The notes below the pieces were generated by a model that was not told the DNA's origin, searched no databases, and was given only the letters and a program-made list of their open reading frames with translations. From NCBI GenBank assembly GCA_009746045.1, contig RPFO01000061.1, positions 64,001 through 124,000 on the forward strand: DNA of 60,000 bases, in the 5' to 3' direction. The position numbers and the translations under genes were made by a program. This DNA comes from Mesostigma viride. Its lineage: Eukaryota; Streptophyta; Mesostigmatophyceae; Mesostigmatales; Mesostigmataceae. Of this stretch, positions 8,261-18,551 are shown in pieces. Positions within the stretch are counted from its first letter, which is position 1, and every line of letters starts with the position of its first letter.

Positions 8261-11193
8261 CTCCCAGCCCCCGCCGCCCGACTACTCGGCCAGTTGGCGT
8301 TGGCTTGACACGGTTCCCTGGGATGCATGCGCCATCAACCCGACGTCTACCCTGACCGACCTCCCCCACCGCGCGCGTAGCCTTTTCGCGCAATGTGCAA
8401 TCGTTTCTCTCCGGCGCATGCACGCCGCTCCGGACGACCCGCTGGGCTTTAAACTGCACATGGTGACCCCCCGCCTGCTCCTCACCCCTCTCGGGCGTGG
8501 TGTGCGCGGCCTCCAGGGTGCGGTTATTGCCCGTTGCCGACGCTTTCTGCAGGGGGACTGGGAGGGGCTGTTTGGCGTGCCGCCCCCGCGCACGGCCCGG
8601 CTGTCGGGGGAGGTCAACTTCGAGCGGGTGGCCGCCGACGTCATCCGCCTCGTCCGCGAGGGGCAGCTCAGCCGGGCCATGACCCGCTTGGAAATGGCCA
8701 AGCTCGCCCCCGCCAATGCGGCTACCCTGGCGGCCTTGGAGGCTCTTCACCCTGCGGAGCCCGGATTCCAGCTGCCCGTGCCGGACCCCCTGCCGGCCCC
8801 CCTCCGGCTGGACCGCGACTGCTTCCTGGAGGTGATGCGTGAGGTCCCGCGGGCTTCCTCTACCGGGCCGTCGGGCTGGCGCTACGAGCACTTGGAGGTC
8901 CTGGTGGGGCATGGGGGCGAGGACATTCTCTTTGACACCCTCATTGACCTGGCGGCTGGTCGCGTTCCTCCCGCTGCGCGCGAGTGGTTAGCGGGCGCTC
9001 GCCTCCTCGCTCTGCTCAAGGGTGTCTTGCCCCCCCCGAGGGCAAGGTGCGCCCGATCGCCTGCGGTGAGGTGCTCCGCAAGCTCGTGGGCAAAGTGATC
9101 TGCCGCCAAAAGGCGCCCGAGCTCCGTGCCTTTTTCTGCCCGCCCCTCGCAGCGGGTGAGACCTCGGTGGCGGCCCAGCTGGGGGTGACGACTCCAGGCG
9201 GGGCGGATATCCTCATCCATTCGGTGCAGGCCTACCTCGAGGCCCACCCCACCCACGCTGTCGTCAAGGTCGACTGCCACAACGCGTTCAACAGTCTGTC
9301 CCGCGCCAGCATGTTTGCGGCCGTCATGGAGTCCTTCGAGGACTTGTACGCTTGGACAGCCGTGTGCTACGGCCAGCCCGGCCAACTGGTTCACATCATG
9401 GAGGACGGCACTCGCGGCGGCCTGCTGTCGCGGTCGGGCACCCAGCAAGGGGACCCCCTGGGACCCCTGTACTTTGCCGCCCCCCTCCAGGGTTGCCTCC
9501 AAGCGGTCCATGCTGCCCACCCGGCGGTCGCTATTCAGGCCTACTTGGATGATATCTACCTTCTGGGCCCTGTGCCGGACACCACCGCGGCTCTGCTGGC
9601 ACTGCAGACCGCGGTGGCCGACATCAACCTCCAGTTGACCCTTGCCAAGTGCGCGGTGTACTCGCCCCAAGGTGATTGCTCCGGCTTTCCGCCCCAGCTC
9701 TTGGGCCGGGACGAGCGCCTCCATGGGTTGGATGTCCTCGGCGTTCCGGTTGGCGACCCCGCGTTTGTCATCGATGCTCTGCGGGCCGCCCTCGAGGCAC
9801 GCACTGAGGTACTGCCCTTGATTGCGCGCCTTCATGATTCGCAGACCAAGGGTCTGCTTCTGTGGTTTTGCGCTCACCCTCGCGTCGTTCACTGGCTCCG
9901 GGGCGCTCTTCCGTCTCAGGTCCGGCTGGCCGCCGAGGGCCACGACGAACGCATCCAGTCGGCCTTGGCGCAGCTGGTCCCGGGCCCCGACCTCCCGCCA
10001 CATGCTATTCGCATTGCCTCCCTGCCTGCACGGATGGGTGGCTGCGGTCTGACTCGTGCCGCCCGGCTGGCCCCAGCAGCCTTTTTGGGCTCCGTCGCTC
10101 AGTCGTGGGCGGAAAGCTGCCGGCTCCTGCCCCTTTTGGCAACGGCAGCGCCTGACCTCCTGGACCCCAGCAGCCCTTTGCCCTTCGTCACCGCCATCCA
10201 GGAGGCCTATGCTGAGATCCAGCAGGCCTGTTCTCCCGTCCGTGCCGCTCAGGCGGTACAGCGCCACCTCCCTCGCGGCACTCCCTCGGTCGCCTCCGTT
10301 CAATCTCCCGCCGCATTCCCTGCTCGCGTCATCGATAAACACCAGAAAACCTACGCGGGTATTCTGCACACGGCTGATTGGATTGCTCTTTTCGCGGACC
10401 TCAACGCCCAGGGACGTGCGTGGCTGTTCTCGCTTTCCTTGCGGAGTGTGGGCTCGGCGTACCTTCGTGCTCTTCCCATGGCCCCCCCATTCGCCTTGGC
10501 TCCCAGCCACTACTCGGTGGCGCTCCGGCACCAGCTATTTGCCCCGCAGCCTCTTGTTCCGGCCGGGCGGCCTTGTGGTAGCTGTGGGCAGCCGCTGGAT
10601 CCCACGGGGACTCACTACCTTGCCTGCATGGGGGGCCAACAGAATCAGAATTGGTATTTGTATTTGCACACTGTCCTCCTGACGGTGGTGCTCGCCATGA
10701 TTCGGTCGGTTTTCCCCCACGCGAACATCCGGTCCGAGGATGCGGATGGCGCTGCCTTCTATTCCCCCAACCACCGGCCTGACATCGTGGTGCTGGACTT
10801 TGAGGGGGTGGCCGGCATCTGCTTATTGACGTTTCGGTGGCGCGGCCCTTGGCTCTTAGCCACGTGGCTGGGGCCTCCCTCACGGCAGGTTACACGGCGG
10901 ACCGGGCGGAGCGGGCCAAGCTCCTGGCCTACGGCGACGTCGGGCACCATCGTGTGGTGCCCTTTGTCCTGGAGGAGTTTGGGGCCATGGGGCCCCTGAC
11001 CTCCGCCTTCTTCAAGGAGTGTTGCCGGCTCCGGGAGGACCGGCTGGACCTGGAGGGCCAGCGGGCCCCATGGTCGGCGCGGACCTGGACGTCATATTGG
11101 CGTCAGCGCTTGTCGGTGGCGCTGACTCGGGCCATGGCGGACATCATGCTCCGCCGTACGCGGGCTGATTTTGCGGTGCAGCAGGGCTATTAG
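8260..11193 (+). pseudogene. LINE-a reverse transcriptase and restriction-like endonuclease region
   Basis: The upstream frame runs to LLALLKGVLPP near 9035, where eight Cs shift it into the RT frame that continues to about 10803. RT motifs are KVDCHNAFNSL (A), SGTQQGDPLGP (B) and YLDD (C). A CCHC motif (CGSCGQPLDPTGTHYLAC) near 10570-10630 precedes the endonuclease core (RPDIVVLDF). A lost G near 10803 breaks the frame inside the endonuclease; LINE-b keeps it open. Target-primed reverse transcription is the expected mechanism for this class. The stop of the shared C-terminus lies at 11193. Confidence 0.85.
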
Positions 11194-11333
11194 GTTCCTC
11201 CCGTTAGGCGTTTCCATTGGTCTTATCGTAGTATAGAGCTTTGACATGGCTCTGTATATAGGTTTATAGCTGGGCGTTTGCTTTGGTTTGAGTGATTTCA
11301 CTCTGCTGTAAGTAATTATATTTTTAAAATATA

Positions 11334-11758
11334 TTAGTTAGCTAAATATATTAGTTAGCTGACATCCGTACCCTAGTGGTACTGTAACCAGTGGTACTGT
11401 AGCCAGTGGTACTGTAGCCGTCTGACAAAATTTGCCTGGCTCCGCGCTACGCGCCGACCCTATGTTCACTAAGTGCTGCCCTGGAGGCGCAATGTCCTTG
11501 TACTTGCATACTAGTGATCTGACGCATCATTTTAGTGTTGATGTAAGCCACCCACTTGTGTGTGGCGGCTGGATGCACTTTAACTTATACCGTAGATTAT
11601 TTCCAGATCGACGGATACTGCGACAGTGTGTTTTTCCACTTAATGTTGCCCCTGCAATTGTCATGGCTACCCGTTTGTACGCCGACTCAAAGTCAATATA
11701 TAAAATCAGTAAAGCATTATTCGATCTTTAAGCCTGCCACCTGTCTTACATTTTGACA
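11334..11758 (+). repeat. CopA1 3' LTR, downstream part
   Basis: The remaining 425 bp of the interrupted 3' LTR, ending TTTTGACA and followed by the TACTC duplication. Together with 5520-5625 it gives 531 bp, the same as the 5' LTR. Confidence 0.92.
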
Positions 11759-11763
11759 TACTC

Positions 11764-11875
11764 GATGACAAGTTTATATTAAGTTGTCCTCACCATTCAC
11801 ATTTATTGGCATTAATTAATTAACTACGCGGAGTCCCGGTGGGGAGCCGTGGAGCATGATTGACACTGCACTCGG
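11764..11875. other. 3' flank of the USP-like gene
   Basis: Short non-coding stretch between CopA1 and the minus-strand stop codon of the USP-like gene. No clear poly(A) signal is visible. Confidence 0.3.
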
Positions 11876-14170
11876 TTAGTTCTGGCATGGCGTAATCACA
11901 CGGTACACCGCTCCATGCATGCAGCCGGTCAACTGCTGGACGACATCACTCAGACGACCACGTGGCTGGACGGTTTCCAAAAGGTCATCATACTCCACCC
12001 ACTTGTCGCACCACCTGGTGGGGTCAGTGCTTGCAGGCACCAATGTGGTCCAGTGCTTATAATACGCTCGCATGAGAATTGCAAGGCGCAGGTCCACTGT
12101 GCGTTTAGACATGGCACCGTCTTCATCCACATTAATTTCCACATTGAAAGCGACGGGCAAAGGAGGCCCACTGTACTCGTCCAAGGGGGTACGCTTCAGC
12201 CCATGGAGCTTGGTAAACACCAGGTATGCGGGGTTGCCTTTAAAGACACGCTGCCTCAGGCACGGTTCCGGTCCCAAGCTTTTACACCGTGCGACTTGGT
12301 GGATGCTTATATAGCCTTCCAGGCAGACAGCCCGCATGTTGGCCAACAAACCGGCGTTGTCCATGAGGCGTGCCAGTACGGAACTGTGCGCCCTTTCTAG
12401 GTCGATTGGATGCGGGGGTTCACAATCTTCTTTTTCCGAAGCGCGTGCGACACACTTGTAGGGTGTAAAGGTAGGCTGGCACCCCTTCAAATGTACAAGA
12501 AGTACCGACAATGCTTCATGGACGGACCCCATTCCTCCCACTTTAAAACCCAGCTCACGCACCCGGGCGACTTTGGAAAGCTGATCAAACAGCATGTTCC
12601 GCCATTTAGTCATCATGTCCAGCCTACCAGCACTCCGGTAGAACATCAATTTCATGAGAATCCAGCCGATCCGGCAAATATCCGGGGTATGTGGCACACC
12701 AGGCGGACGTGTCACGAGGAATGACAGTCCTGGGGCGCCAAGTGTTTGCAAGACAAACAAGATGGTAAAAAAAATCACGTCAACTGCTGCATCTAAGAAG
12801 CAACAGTTGCCTTCGTTTTTCATAACGCGTTGATGCTCGCCTGTTACGACCAAGTCTTCCTCCGCCATAAACCTGGCACCCTGCTGGCAAGACGTGCACG
12901 GGGCATCATCACCCACCACCTTCAGTGGCGCGGGATCCCTTGGTTTTCGCTTTCGCTTCCCCCCGCAGCCGCAGCCGCAGCCTCAGCCGCATCCGCCCAC
13001 GCATCCACGTCTATGAATGCGTGAGGCCCCGTACGTGCCTGCTCCTCGGTTGGGCGCTTCTCAGCACTGTCCACCTCCTCCGCATCTTCAGAAACTGTCC
13101 ACCCATCATTGCTGGCCGCGACCCCGCCCCCGCTGCCCGCGGCCTCACCCCCGCTGCCCCCGCCCACCACCGCCGTGGCGGCCTCACCCCCGCTGCCCCC
13201 GCCCACCACCGCCGTGGCGGCCTCACCCCCGCTGCCCCCGCCCACCACCGCCGTGGCGGCCTCACCCCCGCTGCCCCCGCCCACCACCGCCGTGGCGGCC
13301 TCATCCCGGCTGCCCCCGCCCACCACCGCCGTGGCGGCCTCACCCCCGCTGCCCCCGCCCACCACCGGCGTGGCGGCCTCACCCCCGCTGCCCCGCCCAC
13401 CACCGGCGTGGCGGCCTCACCCCCGCTGCCCCCGCCCACCACCGCCGTGGCGGCCTCGTCCCCGCTGCCCCCGCCCACCGGCGCCGTGGCGGCCTCACCC
13501 CCGCTGCCCCCGCCCACCACCGGCGTGGCGGCCTCGTCCCCGCTGCCCCGCCCACCGGCGCCGTGGCGGCCTCACCCCCGCTGCCCCCGCCCACCACCGG
13601 CGTGGCGGCCTCGTCCCCGCTGCCCCCGCCCACCACCGCCGTGGCGGCCTCACCCCCGCTGCCCCCGCCCACCACCGGCGTGGCGGCCTCGTCCCCGCTG
13701 CCCCCGCCCACCGGCGCCGTGGCGGCCTCACCCCCGCTGCCCCCGCCCACCACCGGCGTGGCGGCCTCGTCCCCGCTGCCCCCGCCCACCACCGGCGTGG
13801 CGGCCTCGTCCCCGCTGCCCCGCCCACCACCGGCGTGGCGGCCTCACCCCCGCTGCCCCCGCCCACCACCGCCGTGGCGGCCTCGTCCCCGCTGCCCCCG
13901 CCCACCACCGGCGTGGCGGCCTCGTCCCCGCTGCCCCCGCCCACCACCGCCGTGGCGGCCTCGTCCCCGCTGCCCCGCCCACCGGCGCCGTGGCGGCCTC
14001 ACCCCCGCTGCCCCCGCCCACCACCGGCGTGGCGGCCTCGTCCCCGCTGCCCCCGCCCACCACCGCCGTGGCGGCCTCGTCCCCGCTGCCCCGATTGGCT
14101 GCTGATGCCACGCGCATGAGCTGCAACACACAGTGCCGATCACACACATCACCAGGCAGATTATTGCTGT
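11876..14170 (-). pseudogene. USP-like (peptidase C19-like) protein with 13-residue repeats, last exon
   Basis: On the minus strand the C-terminal 347 residues (11876-12919) resemble ubiquitin-specific proteases. They show a Cys box KNEGNCCFLDAAVD with candidate catalytic Cys at about residue 40, and YLVFTKLHGLKR matching the conserved L-R-F strand. A His box follows, YYKHWTTLV (His about 289), then W...EYDD. Removal of ubiquitin or a related tag is the inferred role. Just upstream lies KRKRKPRDP, a nuclear-localisation-like motif, then a repeat domain of about 25 GGGSGGEAATAVV-type units (13130-14100). The parts are in different frames: the junction near 12956-12964 is a six-G run (minus strand), and several repeat units carry four instead of five Cs. 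Either the gene is decayed or the consensus is wrong. A 3' splice site (TTTACAG) precedes 14170. Confidence 0.6.
13130..14100 (-). repeat. 39-bp coding minisatellite in the USP-like gene
   Basis: About 25 units of 39 bp encode GGGSGG(E/D)EAAT(A/P)VV-like repeats on the minus strand. Units with four Cs in place of five (near 13393, 13545, 13816, 13970 and 14085) each shift the frame. The opposite strand also has long open frames, which I treat as artefacts. Confidence 0.85.
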
Positions 14171-14301
14171 AAATAAGCCCGGTGTGCCAAGGCCGTGGAC
14201 ATCCTAACAATGGAGATGCTCAGATAAGACGTTACTGCTTGAACACAACAAACAACCCGATAAACAGGTAAACTCAGTGCAAAATAACAGGAGCCCTACC
14301 T

Positions 14302-14802
14302 GCGCGAGTATCTGGTTGGTCACGACTGCCTGCGCCAGATTACCCGCTGCAACGGGGTCTTTAAGGATTGGCGCCGCACTTGCTGTCACGCCTTGCAAAG
14401 CCTCTAGCGCAGCTCGAAGCAGATGTTGCGCCTCATTTGCTACCTCGTAGCCAGCACGGGCAGCACTGTCCGCATGTGGGAGGCTTGATAAGCCCCCTGA
14501 GAGAGCCAAGGACGGCATTGGGGGGAGGCGGAGGTTAGGGGCGGGGGAAGGACTGCGAGCTGACCCTGCGTCGCTGGTTGCCGTGTATTACCCCCAGACG
14601 CAACCGGCGCTGCACCTTCAGCCTCTTTCTGCTCATCAGCAGACGATGTTGAGGCTCCAAGCTTCCGCAGCTTTGCATCGCGCTCACTCTTGACAGGCCA
14701 CACCTTTGCAGCGCGCTTATTCTGGTGCTCATTCAGTCGTCGATGCTGCGTACAAACGGCATCCATGTACATTGAAGCAGCATGAAACCAGGAACACCCC
14801 AT
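14302..14802 (-). pseudogene. Putative middle exons of the USP-like gene
   Basis: On the minus strand, 14440-14802 encodes a basic region (HQNKRAAKVWPVKSERDAK) and 14302-14518 a helical Ala-rich region (AGYEVANEAQHLLRAALEAL) in a different frame. The latter ends at CAG|GTAGGG, a possible 5' splice site near 14301, with a matching acceptor near 14170. GGTAATAC near 14595 may be another donor. No domain is recognised. Exon boundaries are tentative and come only from splice-site-like sequence and open frames. Confidence 0.4.
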
Positions 14803-14925
14803 GCCACAAATTCAGAGACGTCACCCATGTGCCTCGGCCGGTTGGTTCAAGGCCTAGCATTCTACCTGCAATGCATCCAACAGAAAGCAACAACATTGTA
14901 GCTACATTACAGGGAAAACCTTACG

Positions 14926-15156
14926 GCGGCCGTGCATGCGTTGACGTCCCACGTATCGCCAGCCAGCTTCTTCAGGTCATCCTTGCGCCTGTGTAACTCC
15001 TGTTTCGTGTGTAAGGTAACGACGAGCCTCTCAACGGGAGAGCCCTCAAAATCTCTGGACAGACTGACGAAGTCATTCGGTGTCTTGCAATTGTTCACCT
15101 GCGCTCCGTGCACGTGCATCCCGGCCCGCGTACGTCCAAAGCATGGATGCCAGCCA
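14926..15156 (-). pseudogene. Host exon, 3' part, split from its 5' part by CopA2
   Basis: The minus-strand frame continues from the sequence at 18198-18469 when CopA2 and one copy of the 179-bp duplication are removed. Readable residues include GWHPCFGRTRAGMHVHG and SRDFEGSPVERLVVTLH. It ends at GCC|GTAAGG near 14925, a credible 5' splice donor. No family is recognised. Position and strand suggest it is an upstream exon of the USP-like gene, but a separate gene is possible. Confidence 0.5.
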
Positions 15157-15335
15157 CCAGATTGGGTTGTCAACAACCGCCGAAAAGCATCAGGTGCATG
15201 TTGGCCCAAAAAAAGCAAAAAGGGCATGGCGCCCGGCCACGCATCACCTGCCTGCATAACGCCAGGGACAAGGACCTTGTCTCCGTAATATGCCCAGCCG
15301 CGTAACATGAAATTATACCCGCCAACTGCGTAACC
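15157..15335. repeat. 179-bp target duplication, left copy (CopA2)
   Basis: Runs from CCAGATTGGGTTG to CTGCGTAACC and repeats directly at 18198-18376, on the other side of CopA2. By eye the copies are identical. Integrase normally leaves about 5 bp. Confidence 0.9.
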
Positions 15336-15881
15336 TGTCAAAATGTAGGACAGGTGGCAGGCTTAAAGATCGAATAATGCTTTACTGATTTTATATATTG
15401 ACTTTGAGTCGGCGTACAAACGGGTAGCCATGACAATTGCAGGGGCAACATTAAGTGGAAAAACACACTGTCGCAGTATCCGTCGATCTGGAAATAATCT
15501 ACGGTATAAGTTAAAGTGCATCCAGCCGCCACACACAAGTGGGTGGCTTACATCAACACTAAAATGATGCGTCAGATCACTAGTATGCAAGTACAAGGAC
15601 ATTGCGCCTCCAGGGCAGCACTTAGTGAACATAGGGTCGGCGCGTAGCGCGGAGCCAGGCAAATTTTGTCAGACGGCTACAGTACCACTGGCTACAGTAC
15701 CACTGGTTACAGTACCACTGGTTACAGTACCACTAGGGTACGGATGTCAGCTAACTAATATATTTAGCTAACTAATATACTTAGTAAAATGTAGGAGAAA
15801 GTAGTCATATAAGTTCCGGTATACCCGAAACCAGCACACTCAATAAAAAGACTGTCAGGCATATTGGGGCATATCCTGACA
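15336..15881 (-). repeat. CopA2 3' LTR (546 bp)
   Basis: Minus-orientation LTR with TGTCA...TGACA ends. The tandem CAGTACCACTGGTTA-type units at about 15675-15735 number four. Confidence 0.92.
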
Positions 15882-16259
15882 CCCCCCTTGCATACAATGT
15901 GCCTGTTCCCCCCTTGCTCAGAGAGACCTATAGCTAGTGAGGGTATAGCCGGGTACACTCCCCTGGCACCCCCTTACACGGCTATCTGGTTGGAGCTGAG
16001 AGGAGACTGATGACTGTAGCCCCCAGGTGTCCCTGGGAGTGCGCCACAGTGGCTGTTGCTGGGAGAATGCCGGGGACCCTCGAAAAAACTTGGTTGTTGC
16101 TGCTGTTGCTGGTAAAATGCTGGGACCCTGGAAAGACATCCGGTGGCCCCCAGGTGTCCCTGGGAGTGCGCCACAGGAGAAAAGAACACAGGTGGACTGT
16201 TTGATGCTGGTACTGCAGTACTGGTCACTGCTGGCTGCTGGCATGAAGACCTGCACCTG

Positions 16260-17337
16260 TCACGTCTGGCAGGGCGGGCTACTAGCCGCTAGCGATGCAG
16301 GAGGGCCAGAGGACGGGTTGGGGGGGCTGGCTGCTGTCGCCTGCTGCAGTGCAGGTTGAAAAGCTCCAGGGCCCACGTCTGGTGCTAGCTGGGCCCAGCT
16401 GGCTGCTACCCCTTGTTCCCGGTCCCGGGGGAGCTGGATAAGGCGTTTAGAAGCAGAAACCGGGGGGGAGGTCAGGGGCCTCGTGGGAGGGCGCCGGGGT
16501 GTCGGTGGTGTGGTGGGCGGCGGGCCCGCCGGTGTTGCCGCGAGTGTTTCGTAGGTGAGGATACTTCCACCAGCAGGTGGGCTCCTGATGAGAGGTGCGA
16601 CCGCAGTGGGTGCAGCTGGGCCGCTGGATCCCGCCATTGTGACCGCCACGCCCCCTGCCACGGCCGGTGCCACGGCCACCGCGTCCAGAGTGGGAGGTAT
16701 GATACACCCCGGTGGCCTCCGCGGAATCTTTGTTACCGTGCACAAGGTCCCAGGCCTTAAGAAGGGCCGCCTTAGTTTCCTGTAGGGTGATACCGTCCCC
16801 AAGGTTCAATTGTGCAAGGGACGGTAGCAACTCCTCGGTCACGCCGGCGAGCAGATTCTCGGCCAGATCCTCGGGTGCCATTTTGGCGCCGGTGGCAATC
16901 AGGTCGTTATAAGTTAATTCCCCGTCGGTTATATATTGCCGCATTGTGACGCCGGGTTCCAGCTTCATTCGATTTAGCTTGCGGCGTAGTGCTCGCCGGT
17001 TGCTCATCTGCAGTTTGAGATGCTCATATTCTTCACAGATGCGATGATATGCCACGCTGCCAGTTTTCTGAGTAACACTGTTTGCCACTTTGAGTGCCGG
17101 TCCAACGAGGCACTGACAAAGGGCCGCAAAAAGAATCAGGTCGCGTTCCTCATTGACCTCGGTGCCAAGCAGGACAGACAGCATCCCGAATGCTGTCACT
17201 ACGGCCAGAAAAGGAATCTTCGTGTTATCCCACTTTACTGGGTCGAGGCCGTCGAACTGTGTAATATTTTTGCAGGCCTGTAGAATGTTGAGATCTTTCG
17301 TCGCTTTCGTAGCTGCTGCTGTCGCGGCTGCGGACAT
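16260..17337 (-). pseudogene. CopA2 gag, frameshifted
   Basis: The same Gag as in CopA1, starting at 17337 on the minus strand. It is nearly identical through the CCHC knuckle (CTHCGRTSHQEPTC). After DLPP a run of seven Cs (16465-16471 on the complementary strand; six in CopA1 and CopA3) shifts the frame, ending the first part at 16447. The remaining C-terminal part is readable to 16260. With identical LTRs, a single homopolymer change is either very recent or a consensus error. Confidence 0.85.
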
Positions 17338-17651
17338 GATTGTCTCGGCAAGGTTAAAATCTGGTCACAACCGAGTCTCGGCAAGGTGAAAATCTGGAGA
17401 CAGCCGAGAAAGCCGGAGACGCTCAATCCGTAATGGTAAAGATTAAGACTAATATGCGACGATGGTTGAGAACAGCAAATACGAGGTAGAGACGATCGTC
17501 TAAATACTGGAGTTCTTGAATTTCGATACAGGGAAGCCCGTCAAGGATATGCACGACTGGCATAAAGTGCCGACGTCGGATTCAGGGAGTCAATTTGCCC
17601 GATAAATGGGACCAGTTGCAGCAATTTAGTTGGCCACCCCGCTCGATACCA

Positions 17652-18197
17652 TGTCAAAATGTAGGACAGGTGGCAGGCTTAAAGATCGAATAATGCTTTA
17701 CTGATTTTATATATTGACTTTGAGTCGGCGTACAAACGGGTAGCCATGACAATTGCAGGGGCAACATTAAGTGGAAAAACACACTGTCGCAGTATCCGTC
17801 GATCTGGAAATAATCTACGGTATAAGTTAAAGTGCATCCAGCCGCCACACACAAGTGGGTGGCTTACATCAACACTAAAATGATGCGTCAGATCACTAGT
17901 ATGCAAGTACAAGGACATTGCGCCTCCAGGGCAGCACTTAGTGAACATAGGGTCGGCGCGTAGCGCGGAGCCAGGCAAATTTTGTCAGACGGCTACAGTA
18001 CCACTGGCTACAGTACCACTGGTTACAGTACCACTGGTTACAGTACCACTAGGGTACGGATGTCAGCTAACTAATATATTTAGCTAACTAATATACTTAG
18101 TAAAATGTAGGAGAAAGTAGTCATATAAGTTCCGGTATACCCGAAACCAGCACACTCAATAAAAAGACTGTCAGGCATATTGGGGCATATCCTGACA
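17652..18197 (-). repeat. CopA2 5' LTR (546 bp)
   Basis: Matches 15336-15881 by eye over its whole length. Confidence 0.92.
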
Positions 18198-18376
18198 CCA
18201 GATTGGGTTGTCAACAACCGCCGAAAAGCATCAGGTGCATGTTGGCCCAAAAAAAGCAAAAAGGGCATGGCGCCCGGCCACGCATCACCTGCCTGCATAA
18301 CGCCAGGGACAAGGACCTTGTCTCCGTAATATGCCCAGCCGCGTAACATGAAATTATACCCGCCAACTGCGTAACC
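18198..18376. repeat. 179-bp target duplication, right copy (CopA2)
   Basis: Direct copy of 15157-15335. Downstream it continues into host sequence (GTCTACTGTACTTACC) that is absent after the left copy, which fixes the duplication ends. Confidence 0.9.
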
Positions 18377-18469
18377 GTCTACTGTACTTACCGGCTCACG
18401 CAATGTCGAGCGCATGGTGGCCAGTGTGTCCTTCACTCTCTCCGCCGACGTAGCCAAGCCGTCTGCCAT
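18198..18469 (-). pseudogene. Host exon, 5' part, upstream of CopA2
   Basis: The minus-strand frame starts with MADGLATSAERVKDTL at 18469 and runs through GGYNFMLRGWAYYGDKVLVP until CopA2 begins. The same residues up to the CopA2 edge are encoded again at 15157-15335, because of the duplication. The region is hydrophobic (AMPFLLFLGQHAPDAF). No family is recognised. In the uninterrupted allele it would continue at 15156. Confidence 0.5.
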
Positions 18470-18551
18470 CGCTGCCGTTCGTGCAACTTTCCGACCACCT
18501 ACGTCAAAACATCATTTTTTCAAGGATGGTAATTCATCCTCAAGTCCGCCT

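Larger units (their letters stand above)
5626..11326 (+). mobile_element. LINE-a, full-length non-LTR retrotransposon
   Basis: The 5.7-kb element is inserted in the CopA1 3' LTR with an AAATATA target duplication (5619-5625 and 11327-11333). It has a tandemly duplicated 5' UTR, a long GC-rich coding region and a short 3' UTR ending TGTAAGTAATTATATTTTTAA, shared by LINE-b, -c and -d. Domain order is PHD finger, uncharacterised region, RING-H2, C2H2 fingers, RT, CCHC motif, then restriction-like endonuclease. No apurinic endonuclease is visible. The copy has several frameshifts relative to LINE-b (near 7387, 8251 and 10803) and is probably inactive if those are real. Confidence 0.9.
3214..11758 (+). 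mobile_element. CopA1, gag-only (TR-GAG-like) LTR retrotransposon with nested LINE
   Basis: The element starts TGTCAGG and ends TTTTGACA. It has two 531-bp LTRs, a primer-binding site directly after the 5' LTR, one gag frame and an AAGGGGGG polypurine tract at 5512-5519 directly before the 3' LTR. The internal part is only about 1.78 kb and has no protease, integrase, RT or RNase H, so it must rely on enzymes from another element. TACTC directly repeats on both sides (3209-3213 and 11759-11763). That proves both ends belong to one insertion, although 5.7 kb of LINE interrupts the 3' LTR at 5625/11327. Two further family members lie at 15336-18197 and 55414-57002. Confidence 0.93.
15336..18197 (-). 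mobile_element. CopA2, gag-only LTR retrotransposon
   Basis: A complete family member in minus orientation. The 546-bp LTRs lie at 15336-15881 and 17652-18197, with the primer-binding site ending at 17651 and a CCCCCCTT (polypurine tract complement) at 15882. Each LTR has four 15-bp units, against three in CopA1. The two LTRs appear identical, so the insertion is young. The flanks are not a short duplication but the 179-bp direct repeats listed separately. It interrupts a host exon. Confidence 0.93.

Noticed and set aside
8882-10531. 549-codon antisense frame over the LINE RT (also 46584-48233)
   Set aside because: Mirror of a GC-rich coding strand. Conserved only because the two LINE copies are nearly identical; no domain recognised.
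12925-14172. Long plus-strand Pro/His/Arg-rich frames over the USP-gene repeats
   Set aside because: Antisense of the GGGSGGEAAT minisatellite, open in all frames because of the repeat.
18377-18395. Very short intron (GTAAGT...CGCAG) in the host exon next to CopA2
   Set aside because: The interval would be only about 24 bp and the frame is open through it.
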